From Bradyrhizobium sp. Tv2a-2 (lineage in GTDB: Bacteria > Pseudomonadota > Alphaproteobacteria > Rhizobiales > Xanthobacteraceae), in NCBI RefSeq assembly GCF_000472425.1, contig NZ_AXAI01000033.1, positions 1 through 54,101 of the forward strand: a stretch of 54,101 bases of DNA, read 5' to 3'. Positions 42,553 through 50,912 of the stretch are shown here, piece by piece (within the stretch, counting starts at the first letter, position 1; every line of letters starts with the position of its first letter). The notes below the pieces were generated by a model. The model was not told the origin of the DNA. It saw nothing but the letters and a program-made list of their open reading frames with translations, and did no database searches. A program made the translations under genes and the position numbers.

Positions 42553-44280
42553 ATGCCTGCACCCGACGATCGACGCTGGGACAGCGAGACGGACCTGCTT
42601 GTCGTCGGCGCCGGTGCTGCCGGCATGACGGCCGCGCTCGTCGCCGCACTTGAAGGATTGCGGGTCATCCTGTGTGAGAAATCCGACACGGTCGGTGGAA
42701 CAACGGCAACGTCGGCGGGCTCGGTCTGGATTCCCGGCAGCCGTCAAAGCGAAGCGGCAGGCGTTGCTGATACGATCGAAGCGGCGAAAAGCTACCTCGC
42801 CGGCGTGCTGCGCGAGCCCGCATTCGATGATCGGCTATCGGCCTATCTTGCCTCGGGGCCGGCCGTTCTCGACTATCTCGAACAAAGGACCAGCGTGGTG
42901 TTCGCGCCGCCGCCTGTCCATCCGGACTACCGGAATCTCCCGGGCGCTGCGAAAGGCGGTCGCGCGCTTGCCGCAGTTCCGTTCGACGGCAGGCTGCTTG
43001 GTCCCGACTTCGACCGTGTGCGGCCGCCACGGCGCGAATTCATGGTGCTCGGCGGCATGATGGTCGGCAAGACTGATATTCCCGCACTGCTCGCGCCGTT
43101 CCGGTCGTGGGGCAACTTCAGGCATGCATTCGGCCTGCTGGCCAGGCAAGCGCGGGACCGGCTCAGCTATGCGCGCGGGACCCGCCTGATCATGGGCAAT
43201 GCCTTGGTCGGACGACTGCTCCATGACTTGCGACAACGCGCCGTCGATATTCGCTATCGGACCGCCCTGAAGGACCTGGTTACGGTGGGAGACGAAATTG
43301 TTGGAGCCGTCCTGACCACGCCGACCGGCGAACTCGCGTTGCGCGCAAGAAAGGGCGTCGTGCTGGCGACCGGCGGGATAGGCTGGAGCAATGAGCTGCG
43401 TGAGCGGCTTCTTCCGGACAACGCCCGCCGTTATTCGCTTAGCCCCGAATCGAACACCGGCGACGGCATCCTCGCCGGCGAACGCGCATCCGCAGAGATC
43501 GAGTGCGAGCTGGAGAGCCCGGCGCTCTGGATGCCGAGCTCGATCATGACGCAGAGCGACGGTCATCTCTCGGTATTTCCACACATCATGCTCGATCGCG
43601 CCAAGCCGGGACTGCTGGCGGTGGATGCAAGCGGTCGGCGTTTCGTCAACGAGGCCGATTCCTATCATGATTTCGTGCAGGCCATGCTTCGATCGAACCG
43701 TTCGCCGGCCAGCGTACTGGCCTATCTCATCTGCGACCGAAGATTCATCCGGGACTATGGAATTGGCCTGGTTCATCCAGGGACGCGCGACCTCAGCCGC
43801 TTCGTCGAAGCCGGCTATCTCCACGAGGGCCGCAGCATCGCTGAGCTGGCTGCGAAGATCGGCGTGGACGGCGAGGCGCTGACGCATACGATCGAGCGGT
43901 ATAACCGTTACGCCGAAACCGGAATCGATGAAGAGTTCGGCCGTGGAACGAGCGAGCTCAACCGCTTCAACGGCGATCCCGCAAACCGGCCCAATCCGTG
44001 CCTGCGCCGATTGGGGCCCGGCCCCTATTGCGCAGTCGCGGTCTGGCCCACGGATCTCGCAAGCAGCGCCGGCCTGCGGACTGACGCGCGCGGACGCGTT
44101 CTGCGGCCGGGCGATGGCGTGCTCAAGGGCCTCTACGCAGTGGGCACGGATGCCGCCTCGATCTTCAAGGGGACCTACCCGGGACCGGGGACGATGATCG
44201 GACCGGCCATCGTCTTCGCCTGGCGAGCGGCCATGGATGCCGCCGGCGTGCTGGACAACTTTTCCATGCCGTCGGATTGA
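42553..44280 (+). CDS. FAD-dependent dehydrogenase, 3-ketosteroid Δ1-dehydrogenase-like
   Basis: 575-residue flavoprotein of the fumarate-reductase/succinate-dehydrogenase flavoprotein superfamily. The FAD motif LLVVGAGAAGMTAALVAALE is followed by the second FAD region VGGTTATSAGSVWIPGS, typical of ketosteroid-dehydrogenase-like members. LATGGIGWSNELRERLLP and the closing GLYAVGTDAASIFKGTYPGP and GTMIGPAIVFAWRAA complete the FAD site. Such enzymes desaturate a ring ketone or reduce an enone; here, next to aroQ, a shikimate- or quinate-like ring acid is a plausible substrate but is not proven. The stop overlaps the start of the GntR gene. Confidence 0.85.
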   Translation: MPAPDDRRWDSETDLLVVGAGAAGMTAALVAALEGLRVILCEKSDTVGGTTATSAGSVWIPGSRQSEAAGVADTIEAAKSYLAGVLREPAFDDRLSAYLASGPAVLDYLEQRTSVVFAPPPVHPDYRNLPGAAKGGRALAAVPFDGRLLGPDFDRVRPPRREFMVLGGMMVGKTDIPALLAPFRSWGNFRHAFGLLARQARDRLSYARGTRLIMGNALVGRLLHDLRQRAVDIRYRTALKDLVTVGDEIVGAVLTTPTGELALRARKGVVLATGGIGWSNELRERLLPDNARRYSLSPESNTGDGILAGERASAEIECELESPALWMPSSIMTQSDGHLSVFPHIMLDRAKPGLLAVDASGRRFVNEADSYHDFVQAMLRSNRSPASVLAYLICDRRFIRDYGIGLVHPGTRDLSRFVEAGYLHEGRSIAELAAKIGVDGEALTHTIERYNRYAETGIDEEFGRGTSELNRFNGDPANRPNPCLRRLGPGPYCAVAVWPTDLASSAGLRTDARGRVLRPGDGVLKGLYAVGTDAASIFKGTYPGPGTMIGPAIVFAWRAAMDAAGVLDNFSMPSD

Positions 44281-45131
44281 GCGATGCGGGTAGTCTCAAA
44301 CATGCTAGATTTCGCCCTGATGAGAGGCCCAACGTGCTGACGAAAGCCCAGACCACGGAGACCATCGGAGAATCAGCATATCGCCGGATTCGCTCCGACA
44401 TCATATTCGGCGCTCTGGCTCCAGGCCAGAAGCTCAGGCTGGAGCGCGTCAGCGAAAGCTATGGCACTTCGATTCCGACGCTGCGCGAGCTGTTGAACCG
44501 GATGTGCGCAGAAGGGTTGATCGTGGCCGAGGGGCAGCGCGGCTTCGAGGTGGCGCCGGTATCGGCCGAGGACTTCCGCCAGGTTGCTGAGCTCCGCCTC
44601 CTGCTCGAGAATCATGCGCTGGAGCAGTCTTTCATCGCGGGTGATCTCGATTGGGAAGGCCGCGTGGTTTCCGCGCACCACAAGCTGGGGGTCATGGAAA
44701 AACGCATGCTGGAGGGGCATCGCCAGGACCAGGAATTGTGGAAGCAGTGCGACTGGGACTTTCACCACTCCCTGATCTCGGCGTGCGGGTCGGACGTGCT
44801 TCTCGCCGCGCATGCCGCGGCCTATGATCGCTACCTTCGCTATCAGATGATCGCCGTGGTGTTTCGCGGCGAGATCGCGTCGCGCGAGCATCAGGCTCTG
44901 CTGGAGAGCGCGCTTGTCCGCGACTGGAAGCGCGCGCAATCGATCATGGTCTCGCACATCCGAGGTTGCGTCGAACATGCGCTGAAGGAAGACAGCGCCG
45001 GTCTCCTCAGCGCTGCCGCGAAGCCGCGGACCACGATTGCGAAAACTGCGCCCGATCCGCGGTCCGGTGGCAAGGCCGCAAGAGCGTCTGCGAAAACGAA
45101 GACGCTGACGTCGCGCAAGGCTAAGGCCTGA
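44277..45131 (+). CDS. GntR-family regulator (FCD type)
   Basis: 284 residues if started at TTG 44277 (overlapping the previous stop), or 265 from GTG 44334. Winged helix-turn-helix near residues 30-95: GESAYRRIRSDIIFGALAPG then LRLERVSESYGTSIPTLREL. The FCD ligand domain (about 105-240) has RLLLENHALEQSF, DWDFHHSLISACGS and VVFRGEIASREHQALLESAL, giving the metal-binding Asp/His set. The tail of about 40 residues is Lys/Ala/Arg-rich (KPRTTIAKTAP, ASAKTKTLTSRK), unusual for the family and possibly non-specific DNA binding. It probably controls the adjoining flavoprotein/aroQ genes. Confidence 0.88.
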   Translation: MSDAGSLKHARFRPDERPNVLTKAQTTETIGESAYRRIRSDIIFGALAPGQKLRLERVSESYGTSIPTLRELLNRMCAEGLIVAEGQRGFEVAPVSAEDFRQVAELRLLLENHALEQSFIAGDLDWEGRVVSAHHKLGVMEKRMLEGHRQDQELWKQCDWDFHHSLISACGSDVLLAAHAAAYDRYLRYQMIAVVFRGEIASREHQALLESALVRDWKRAQSIMVSHIRGCVEHALKEDSAGLLSAAAKPRTTIAKTAPDPRSGGKAARASAKTKTLTSRKAKA

Positions 45132-45139
45132 TTGCGCGC

Positions 45140-45317
45140 CCTGAATGAGGCCGCGATCCCAGGGCGGCTCGGGCGCAAATTCGTTGGCCAGAAAATCGAT
45201 GAAGGCGCCCGCCGCAAGCAGCGCAGCACCATTGTTGGCGCGCAAATTTCCGGAGATCGGAACGCTGATCTCCGAGCGGGGACCCATCAGCCAGCGATGG
45301 CCAATAAGCGACATCAC
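45140..45317 (-). pseudogene. LysR-type regulator remnant (C-terminal part, internal deletion)
   Basis: The minus strand here reads GHRWLMGPRSEISVPISGNL, RANNGAALLAA, then jumps to AFIDFLANEFAPEPPWDR. This is the order of the last part of a LysR ligand domain ('VPI.G.L..NNG.AL..AA...G'), but the usual segment between the AALLAA helix and the final 'FIDFLA..F' helix is missing, and no DNA-binding half exists upstream, where the ABC-binding-protein gene begins. It is a deleted gene, not a working regulator. Confidence 0.55.
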
Positions 45318-46312
45318 TCGATCACCTCGTCGGCACGGGCGAGCAGCATCGCTGGCATCTCGAAGCCAAGCGCTTTCGCAACCTTGAGATTGATGACCAG
45401 CTCGAATTTGGTCTGCTGATAGAAAGGAATATCCCCCGGATTGGCACCTGTAAGGATTTTATCGACGAGGTTGGCAAGGCGGCGAGAAGTGTCCGCTAGG
45501 TCGCTCGAATAAGCCATCAGTCCGCCGGCTTCAACATAATCGCGGAACGGATACATTGCAGGAATTCGGTGTTTCGCGGCCAATTCGACAATCATCTCAC
45601 GATTGATGGCGTTCTCGGGTTCATCAGACACCATGAACGCGTCCGCTCGATCTTGTTCCATTGATCTAAAGACGCGTTGGTACTCTGCCTTTTCAAAAGT
45701 GCTCAGCATAGTCGGCGACAACGAAATGCCTGCCCGTTTGGCTGCCTCGCGCACTGTCGCGCCTCGTGGATCTTCCCAGAACGGATGCGATCCTAGGTAA
45801 CTGACGTTGGCCAGTTTTGGCATCGCCTCGACCAGCAGCCCGATACGCTTTCCGATGATTTCCAATCCCCCAGCGATAGCAATGCCTGTGATATTGCCGC
45901 CTGGCCGTGCGATGCTTGCCACAAGTCCGAGGGCGATCGGATCGATGATCATCGTCACAAGCGGGATCGTTGTCGTCGCCATTTTGAAATCCAACGATAG
46001 ACGAGCGCCCACCGTTAAAATTAGGTCGGGATGCGTGTTGACGACATCGCGGGCAAGTTCGGCATAGTGTTCGGTTCGCCCTTCACCTGAGTACCGGTCC
46101 ACCCCGAGGTTGTGGCCCTCGATGTAGCCAAGGCGATTTAGCTCCTCGAAAAAAGCTCGGTAAAAGGGCGGACCCCTCACGCTTATTCGGTTGATGTCGC
46201 CTGCCGAGTGAACGAAAGCGATCCGCTTCATCTTCGCCGGTTGCTGCGCCCGGGCCGCGAGTGGCCACGTAGGTGCAGTACCAAGTGCTGTGATGAAATC
46301 GCGCCGTCTCAT
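45314..46312 (-). CDS. ABC transporter substrate-binding protein (PF04392 type)
   Basis: 332-residue exported protein. The N-terminus MRRRDFITALGTAPTWPLAA looks like a twin-arginine-type or ordinary signal followed by ARAQQPAKMKRIAFVHSAGD. The body follows the ABC_sub_bind family: RLGYIEGHNLGVDRYSGEGR, VVNTHPDLILTVGARLSLDF, TTIPLVTMIIDPIALGLVAS and ARPGGNITGIAIAGGLEIIG, ending FEMPAMLLARADEVIE. These proteins are very numerous in Bradyrhizobium and mostly lack adjacent transport genes; ligands are generally unknown. Its 3' end touches the LysR remnant. Confidence 0.87.
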   Translation of the reverse strand: MRRRDFITALGTAPTWPLAARAQQPAKMKRIAFVHSAGDINRISVRGPPFYRAFFEELNRLGYIEGHNLGVDRYSGEGRTEHYAELARDVVNTHPDLILTVGARLSLDFKMATTTIPLVTMIIDPIALGLVASIARPGGNITGIAIAGGLEIIGKRIGLLVEAMPKLANVSYLGSHPFWEDPRGATVREAAKRAGISLSPTMLSTFEKAEYQRVFRSMEQDRADAFMVSDEPENAINREMIVELAAKHRIPAMYPFRDYVEAGGLMAYSSDLADTSRRLANLVDKILTGANPGDIPFYQQTKFELVINLKVAKALGFEMPAMLLARADEVIE

Positions 46313-46450
46313 GTATCCCTCTGAGGGAAAGGCTCATCGACGCCTCGAGCCTAACACTTTGCGACGGGACGGTGGGTGGGTAAAAAGGGTAGCCAATCGA
46401 TCCCAGCCGCTGCGACCCGTGCGTTCGGGGCGGTCGCTGCGCGCAAGTCG

Positions 46451-46810
46451 TCAGTCGCGGCCCGAGAACGGCCCAAAGCTTTCCGTCGCCATCAATTCGC
46501 TGACGCGCAGTGCCGCCTTGGAAAGTGAGATCGCATACCAGCAGGTGGCGGCGGCGAACGTCGTCATCAGCTCGCAGGAGGCGACGTAGGGCGTCGTCGA
46601 CCAGGTCGCCGCTTGCAAGCGGTCGCCGTGTTCAGCGCTCAACCAGGGCATGAACAGACTATTGGTCTGGTAGCGCAAGTAGCAATCATGGCCGCAATAT
46701 TGCCGCTGCGACGATACTTCGCGCAGATAACCCGTGCCGAGCGGTCGGGCACATTCGGTGCAGGCCGAGATCTGGAGCGGGCTCCTGTGGTTCACCAATA
46801 TGAACTTCAT
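46451..46810 (-). CDS. Small cysteine-rich zinc-finger-like protein A
   Basis: 119-residue protein. The first 50 residues, MKFILVNHRSPLQISACTEC then ARPLGTGYLREVSSQRQYCG and HDCYLRYQ, carry CxxC and CxxxC pairs that would bind zinc as a small treble-clef or ribbon. They are clearly paralogous to the protein at 46849. The remainder is a mixed helical tail (TTFAAATCWYAISLSKAALR). Codon use and location in a same-strand cluster of similar small genes support it being real. Function unknown. Confidence 0.6.
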   Translation of the reverse strand: MKFILVNHRSPLQISACTECARPLGTGYLREVSSQRQYCGHDCYLRYQTNSLFMPWLSAEHGDRLQAATWSTTPYVASCELMTTFAAATCWYAISLSKAALRVSELMATESFGPFSGRD

Positions 46811-46848
46811 GGCGGAAGCCAGTCACTTTCAATGGGCGGAAGCACCGT

Positions 46849-47043
46849 TCATGATGCTTTCGCGCACTCCTCAAATATCACAAGGGAGGCGCTGCCGCTG
46901 TGAAATCGGTAACAATTGGTATTGCAGTAGCAGAATCGGGTCCGAATGTCCCGCACATAGCCGTCATGGCCTATTCGCTCGCAGCAAAGCCCACAGAAAC
47001 TTTCGCGGAATGGTGTCCTGCCATTGACCAGCACGAAGTTCAT
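46849..47043 (-). CDS. Small cysteine-rich zinc-finger-like protein B
   Basis: 64 residues: MNFVLVNGRTPFRESFCGLC then CERIGHDGYVRDIRTRFCYC and NTNCYRFHSG. Seven cysteines, two in a CxxC(C) pair and others in CxCxxxC, indicate one zinc site. It begins inside the stop codon of the larger gene at 47040 (ATGA overlap), so it is translationally coupled to it. It resembles the first half of protein A (M(K/N)F(I/V)LVN.R.P at the start). Confidence 0.6.
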   Translation of the reverse strand: MNFVLVNGRTPFRESFCGLCCERIGHDGYVRDIRTRFCYCNTNCYRFHSGSASLVIFEECAKAS

Positions 47044-47486
47044 GTCGCGCCTCCCAGGGCGAAGCAATAGACCGTATCGGATGGCGAGGTGAGGCTGGGC
47101 GGCGGCGCGCAGAGATGGTTTCTGCCGTCGGGATTGTCCCTGTTCCGCTCCACCTTCTGCGGCGGCACGAGGATGAACTTGCCGTCCTCGCGGCGCTTCG
47201 CATAGAGCCGGCCGTCGACATATTCGATGTCGGTCGGGTAGCAATCCGCATTGTTGCAGCAGCTCACAGCCGGATTGTCGGGCATGCGCCAGGTCGAATA
47301 GAATTTCTCGTGCAGCGCCTGGTCCTGCGGCGGATGGTGCCGTTCGGCGTGGCCTGGCTCGTCAGCGGGCAGGAAAGCCTCCTGCGCCGGTGCGGGAATG
47401 GCAAGCAGGCAGATGAGCCCGACGAGCAGCACGATCAGCACCAGCAGGCAATCCTGCAGCAAATGTTTGCGCCGCTGGTTCAGCAA
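47040..47486 (-). CDS. Exported or anchored cysteine-containing hypothetical protein
   Basis: 148-residue protein with an N-terminal membrane segment LLVLIVLLVGLICLLAIPAP after a basic start MLNQRRKHLL; cleavage could follow APAQ or it stays anchored. The mature part has STWRMPDNPAVSCCNNADCY then PTDIEYVDGRLYAKRREDGK and FILVPPQKVERNRDNPDGRN HLC, giving four or five cysteines for disulphides. I recall similar 'CCNNADC(Y/F)P' secreted proteins in Bradyrhizobium, but no function. It is the third gene of the cluster and coupled to the next. Confidence 0.68.
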   Translation of the reverse strand: MLNQRRKHLLQDCLLVLIVLLVGLICLLAIPAPAQEAFLPADEPGHAERHHPPQDQALHEKFYSTWRMPDNPAVSCCNNADCYPTDIEYVDGRLYAKRREDGKFILVPPQKVERNRDNPDGRNHLCAPPPSLTSPSDTVYCFALGGAT

Positions 47487-47875
47487 ACCGTCTCCCGATC
47501 GATGAAGGCCCGCGGCAGGGAGAATTGATCGGCATCGCGTTCGCCGATGTTGTCAGGCGACGCGAACGCGCCACAGCCATCTGGTGTCGTTGTCGCGCCG
47601 CGCCTTGAAGTGGTCGACGCATTTTCTGGAACAGAGCGGGGTCCGCGAGCAATAATAGCGGACAAGGCCGAATTTTCCGTCGCAAATGGCGCAACGCTTG
47701 GCGCGGCTGCGCTGGAGCTGTCGATCTCTGTCAAGCATGTCCGTTTCCACCTGATCGCCCATGGATATTGCTCGTCGTCGCACGTCGCGCATGCATAGAG
47801 CGCGGCTTCGGGGTCGTAGTGATGCGCCAGGTCGCGCGGCGTATACGGGCACCGGGCGCAGAGCTTTACTCTCAT
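47480..47875 (-). CDS. Small cysteine-rich hypothetical protein D (overlapping frame)
   Basis: 131 residues. The first 38 residues, MRVKLCARCPYTPRDLAHHY then DPEAALYACATCDDEQ, have two CxxC pairs and look like a real zinc-ribbon. The rest is Ser/Ala/Arg/Thr-rich and overlaps the zinc-finger frame at 47553-47759. It may end in the wild earlier, with a frameshift fusing the first ribbon to protein C, or the overlap may be genuine. A GGAGG-like ribosome site (complement at 47878-47884) is well placed. Confidence 0.45.
   Translation of the reverse strand: MRVKLCARCPYTPRDLAHHYDPEAALYACATCDDEQYPWAIRWKRTCLTEIDSSSAAAPSVAPFATENSALSAIIARGPRSVPENASTTSRRGATTTPDGCGAFASPDNIGERDADQFSLPRAFIDRETVC
47553..47759 (-). 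CDS. Small cysteine-rich zinc-finger-like protein C
   Basis: 68 residues from ATG 47759 (or 61 from ATG 47738). RAKRCAICDGKFGLVRYYCS then RTPLCSRKCVDHFKARRDND gives C-x2-C and C-x3-C pairs of a treble-clef-like zinc site followed by a basic helix. It overlaps the gene at 47480 in another frame, so the two cannot both be read from independent DNA. This frame has the clearer zinc motif. Confidence 0.55.
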   Translation of the reverse strand, partial: GDQVETDMLDRDRQLQRSRAKRCAICDGKFGLVRYYCSRTPLCSRKCVDHFKARRDNDTRWLWRVRVA

Positions 47876-48012
47876 GTGCCGCCTCCCAAAGCCGCGGGCG
47901 GAATGGGCCGGCGGACCTTCGTCCCGGGACGCTGCTGCAGGATCTAAGCGCAACCACCCTGCAACGCCGCTTCCCGATCGCGTATGAGGCTACGGCGCTG
48001 CGTAGGTCGGTT

Positions 48013-48071
48013 CAATTGTACGGAGGTAAGCGGGAGATATCGAAAGGGTTTGCAGTCCTATACCAAGGTTT
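48013..48071 (+). promoter_or_regulatory. Candidate operator block A, upstream of the kinase gene
   Basis: A 59-base block that recurs at 52950-53008 with identical spacing. It starts CAATTGTACGGAGGTAAGCG and ends CCTATACCAAGGTTT. Inside are two dyads of the type TACCNAGGTA: TACGGAGGTA and TACCAAGGTT, whose starts are 42 bases apart, about four helical turns. It lies just upstream of the histidine kinase gene, so the FixJ/NarL-type regulator encoded in that operon is the obvious candidate to bind. Confidence 0.5.
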
Positions 48072-48131
48072 GTGCACCTGCTCTGTATTCCCTCGGGTAC
48101 CGGCGGTAAGCACCTACGCAAAACATCGGAC

Positions 48132-50912
48132 ATGCCGACGCGCTGGTTGGATCCCGATCAGTCTCCAACCACTTTTGAACGAATTGCCGATTTTTTGCGC
48201 AAGTGCTCTAATCTGGAGCGGGTGGGCCGGAACGGTCTGAGCATGCAGCAAAACCAGACCATGGGCGTCAGAGGTTTGGCCGCGCAACTCGTTCTCGGCG
48301 GCCTTGCGCTGGCCCTGGTGATCCTGACTCTCGCCCGCTTGCATGCTGACCTCGCTACCGCCGCGTTCGCCTGCCTTATCGTGCTACTCCTGCTTTCGCT
48401 GATGGGCAGCTTCGTTGCGACGGTGCTGCTGTCCCTGCTCGCGGTGGCGGGCCTCGACTATTTCTTTGCACCGCCGGTGTTTCACGTCGCGGTCGATAAC
48501 CCGCACCACCTCTTCGTGCTGGCCGCCTTCTTCCTAACGGCACTGGTTGCGGCGCGCCTGATCGGACATGTCCGCCGGGAAAGGGAGATCGCGCGTGCGG
48601 CAGAAGCCGATTTCAAGCGCCGTTACATCGCCCTGCAGGAGAGCGATCAGCAATGGCGGGCGGTTTTCGAGCACAATCCGGTCATGTATTTCATGGTCGA
48701 CGCCGAAGGCCTGGTGCTGAACGTCAACACCTTCGGCGCCACGCAACTCGGCTACACGGTCCAGGATCTCGTCGGTCAGTCGGTGCTCAGGGTGTTTCTG
48801 CCGGGCGAGCACGACCTCGTTCGCAAGTGCCTCGCCGTCTGCCTGGAAAGTCTCGGACAATCTCACACATGGGAAATCCAGAAGATCAGGCCCGATGGCT
48901 CGTTATTGTGGGTGCGTGAGAACGCCAAGGCCATGCGGCGCTCGGACGGCCGTCTGGTCGTGCTGATCGCCTGCGAAGACATCACCGAGCGCAAGGCGAC
49001 AGAGGGTGCCCTGCAGCGGAGCGAGGTCCTTCTTGCCCAGGCGCAGGAACTGAGCCGGACGGGCAGCTTCGGCTGGAATATCGCTACCGGCGAAATCTAC
49101 TGGTCGAGGGAGACGTTCCGGATATTCGCCTACGATCCGGCGACGCCGCCGAGCACGAAGCTCGTCGTCGAGCGCACGCACCCCGAGGATCGCGCCGACG
49201 TGCGGGCTGTGATCGTGCGCGCCACGCGGGAGCATAGCGATTTCGAGCACGAATACCGGCTGCTGTTGCCGGACGGGAAGGTGAAGCACGTCCACGCGCT
49301 GGCGCGCGCCGCAATCAACGGAGCCGGTCATCTCGAATTCGTCGGCGCCGTGACCGATATCACGGTCGCCAAGGAAGCGGAGCAGAAGCTGCGCCGAAGC
49401 GAAGCCTATCTCGCCGAAGCGCAGCGCCTGAGCCATACCTCGAGCTGGGCATGGGATGTGCGCCGCCGCGACTTCATCTACCGCTCGGCCGAATTCTTCC
49501 GCCTGTTCGGTTTCGATCCGGACGAAAACGTGCCGGCGCAAGCGATCCAGGATCGCATTCCGCCGGAGGACCTCGAGCTGCAAACCGAGGTGATCCGCCG
49601 CGCCGTGAAGCAGAAGGACGGCGAGATCGAATTCGATTTCCGCATTGCTCTTCCGGACGGCTCGGTCAAGCGCGTGCATTCGCTGACGCATCCCGTGCTG
49701 GATTCCGATGGCGAGGTCTGCGAGCTCATCGGCACGCATATGGACGTCACCGAGCAATATGTCGCCCGGGAGAAGCTCGAGCAGACGCTGGTTGCGCTGC
49801 GTGAGAGCGAGCAGCGATTCCGCGACTATGCCGAGACGGCCTCCGACTGGCTGTGGGAAACCGGCCCCGACCATCGGGTCACGCAGCTCTCGGAACACAC
49901 GCGGAACTCCGGTGTTCTGGCAGCCAGCGTGCTCGGCCGGATGCGCTGGGAGCTCGCGACCGATGCGGAAGCCGAGAAATGGCGCGAGCATCGCGCAACC
50001 CTCGACGCTCATCTTCCGTTCCGCGATCTGGTGTACCGAACGCAGAGCAGCGTGGGCGCGCCCATCTATGTGCGGACCAGCGGCAAACCGTTCTTCGATG
50101 CTACCGGAAAGTTCCTCGGCTATCGCGGTGTCTCGACCGACCTTACCGCGGTCATCCGCGCCGACCAGGCCGAGCAGGCGCTGCGCAAGGCGCAGGCCGA
50201 GCTTGCGCATGTGACGCGGGTCACGACGCTCGGCGAACTGACCGCCTCCATCGCGCACGAGATCAATCAGCCGCTTGCGGCGGTGATCGCCAATGCGGAG
50301 GCGTGCCTGGGCTGGCTCGGCCGCAGCCCGCCCAATCTTGCCGCTGCGCGCCGCTCGGTGGAATGGATCGTCGACGACGCAAATCGCGCAAGCGAGGTGA
50401 TCCGGCGGGTCCGGGCGCTGGCGAGCAAGACCGATACCGAGAAGGCGTTGCTCGACATCAACGCGCTCGTGCGGGAGGCGATGGCGCTGGTGCAGCGCGA
50501 GCTTGCGAAAAACGAGGTTTCATTGCGGATGGAGCTGGCACCTCGCCTGCCCAGCATCTACGGTGACCGGGTCCAGCTGCAGCAGGTGATCATCAATCTC
50601 GTCATGAATGGGATCGAAGCGATGCAATCCGTCAAGGAGCGGCCGCGCCGGCTCGCGATCCGCTCCGGCCAGGATGATCTGGGCCGGGTGTATCTGAGGG
50701 TAGCCGATACCGGCACCGGGATTTGCGAAGCCGATGCTGAGCGCATCTTCACGCCGTTCTTCACCACCAAGTCCAGCGGCCTGGGCATGGGGCTTGCAAT
50801 TTGCCGCTCGATCGTGGAGGCGCACGCGGGACGCCTGTCGGTGGTCCGCAACGAGGAGGGCGGCGCGACGTTTCAATTCGTGCTGCCGCTGCATCAAGAG
50901 GATGCGGCGTGA
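48132..50912 (+). CDS. Membrane PAS histidine kinase
   Basis: About 926 residues. The membrane block has about four helices (LVLGGLALALVILTLARLHA, FACLIVLLLLSLMGSFVATV, FFLTALVAARLIG) with the loop GLDYFFAPPVFHVAVDNPHH typical of the DUF4118 (KdpD-like) sensor. Then come four or five PAS/PAC units (about 195-680, with DVTEQYVAREKLEQT-type linkers), a HisKA helix with TASIAHEINQPLAAVIANAE carrying the phospho-acceptor His, and an ATPase domain (VMNGIEAMQSV, VADTGTGI, GLGMGLAICRS). The start is uncertain: ATG 48132, ATG 48243 and GTG 48072 are all in frame. The stop overlaps the start of the response-regulator gene. The signal is unknown. Confidence 0.88.
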   Translation: MPTRWLDPDQSPTTFERIADFLRKCSNLERVGRNGLSMQQNQTMGVRGLAAQLVLGGLALALVILTLARLHADLATAAFACLIVLLLLSLMGSFVATVLLSLLAVAGLDYFFAPPVFHVAVDNPHHLFVLAAFFLTALVAARLIGHVRREREIARAAEADFKRRYIALQESDQQWRAVFEHNPVMYFMVDAEGLVLNVNTFGATQLGYTVQDLVGQSVLRVFLPGEHDLVRKCLAVCLESLGQSHTWEIQKIRPDGSLLWVRENAKAMRRSDGRLVVLIACEDITERKATEGALQRSEVLLAQAQELSRTGSFGWNIATGEIYWSRETFRIFAYDPATPPSTKLVVERTHPEDRADVRAVIVRATREHSDFEHEYRLLLPDGKVKHVHALARAAINGAGHLEFVGAVTDITVAKEAEQKLRRSEAYLAEAQRLSHTSSWAWDVRRRDFIYRSAEFFRLFGFDPDENVPAQAIQDRIPPEDLELQTEVIRRAVKQKDGEIEFDFRIALPDGSVKRVHSLTHPVLDSDGEVCELIGTHMDVTEQYVAREKLEQTLVALRESEQRFRDYAETASDWLWETGPDHRVTQLSEHTRNSGVLAASVLGRMRWELATDAEAEKWREHRATLDAHLPFRDLVYRTQSSVGAPIYVRTSGKPFFDATGKFLGYRGVSTDLTAVIRADQAEQALRKAQAELAHVTRVTTLGELTASIAHEINQPLAAVIANAEACLGWLGRSPPNLAAARRSVEWIVDDANRASEVIRRVRALASKTDTEKALLDINALVREAMALVQRELAKNEVSLRMELAPRLPSIYGDRVQLQQVIINLVMNGIEAMQSVKERPRRLAIRSGQDDLGRVYLRVADTGTGICEADAERIFTPFFTTKSSGLGMGLAICRSIVEAHAGRLSVVRNEEGGATFQFVLPLHQEDAA

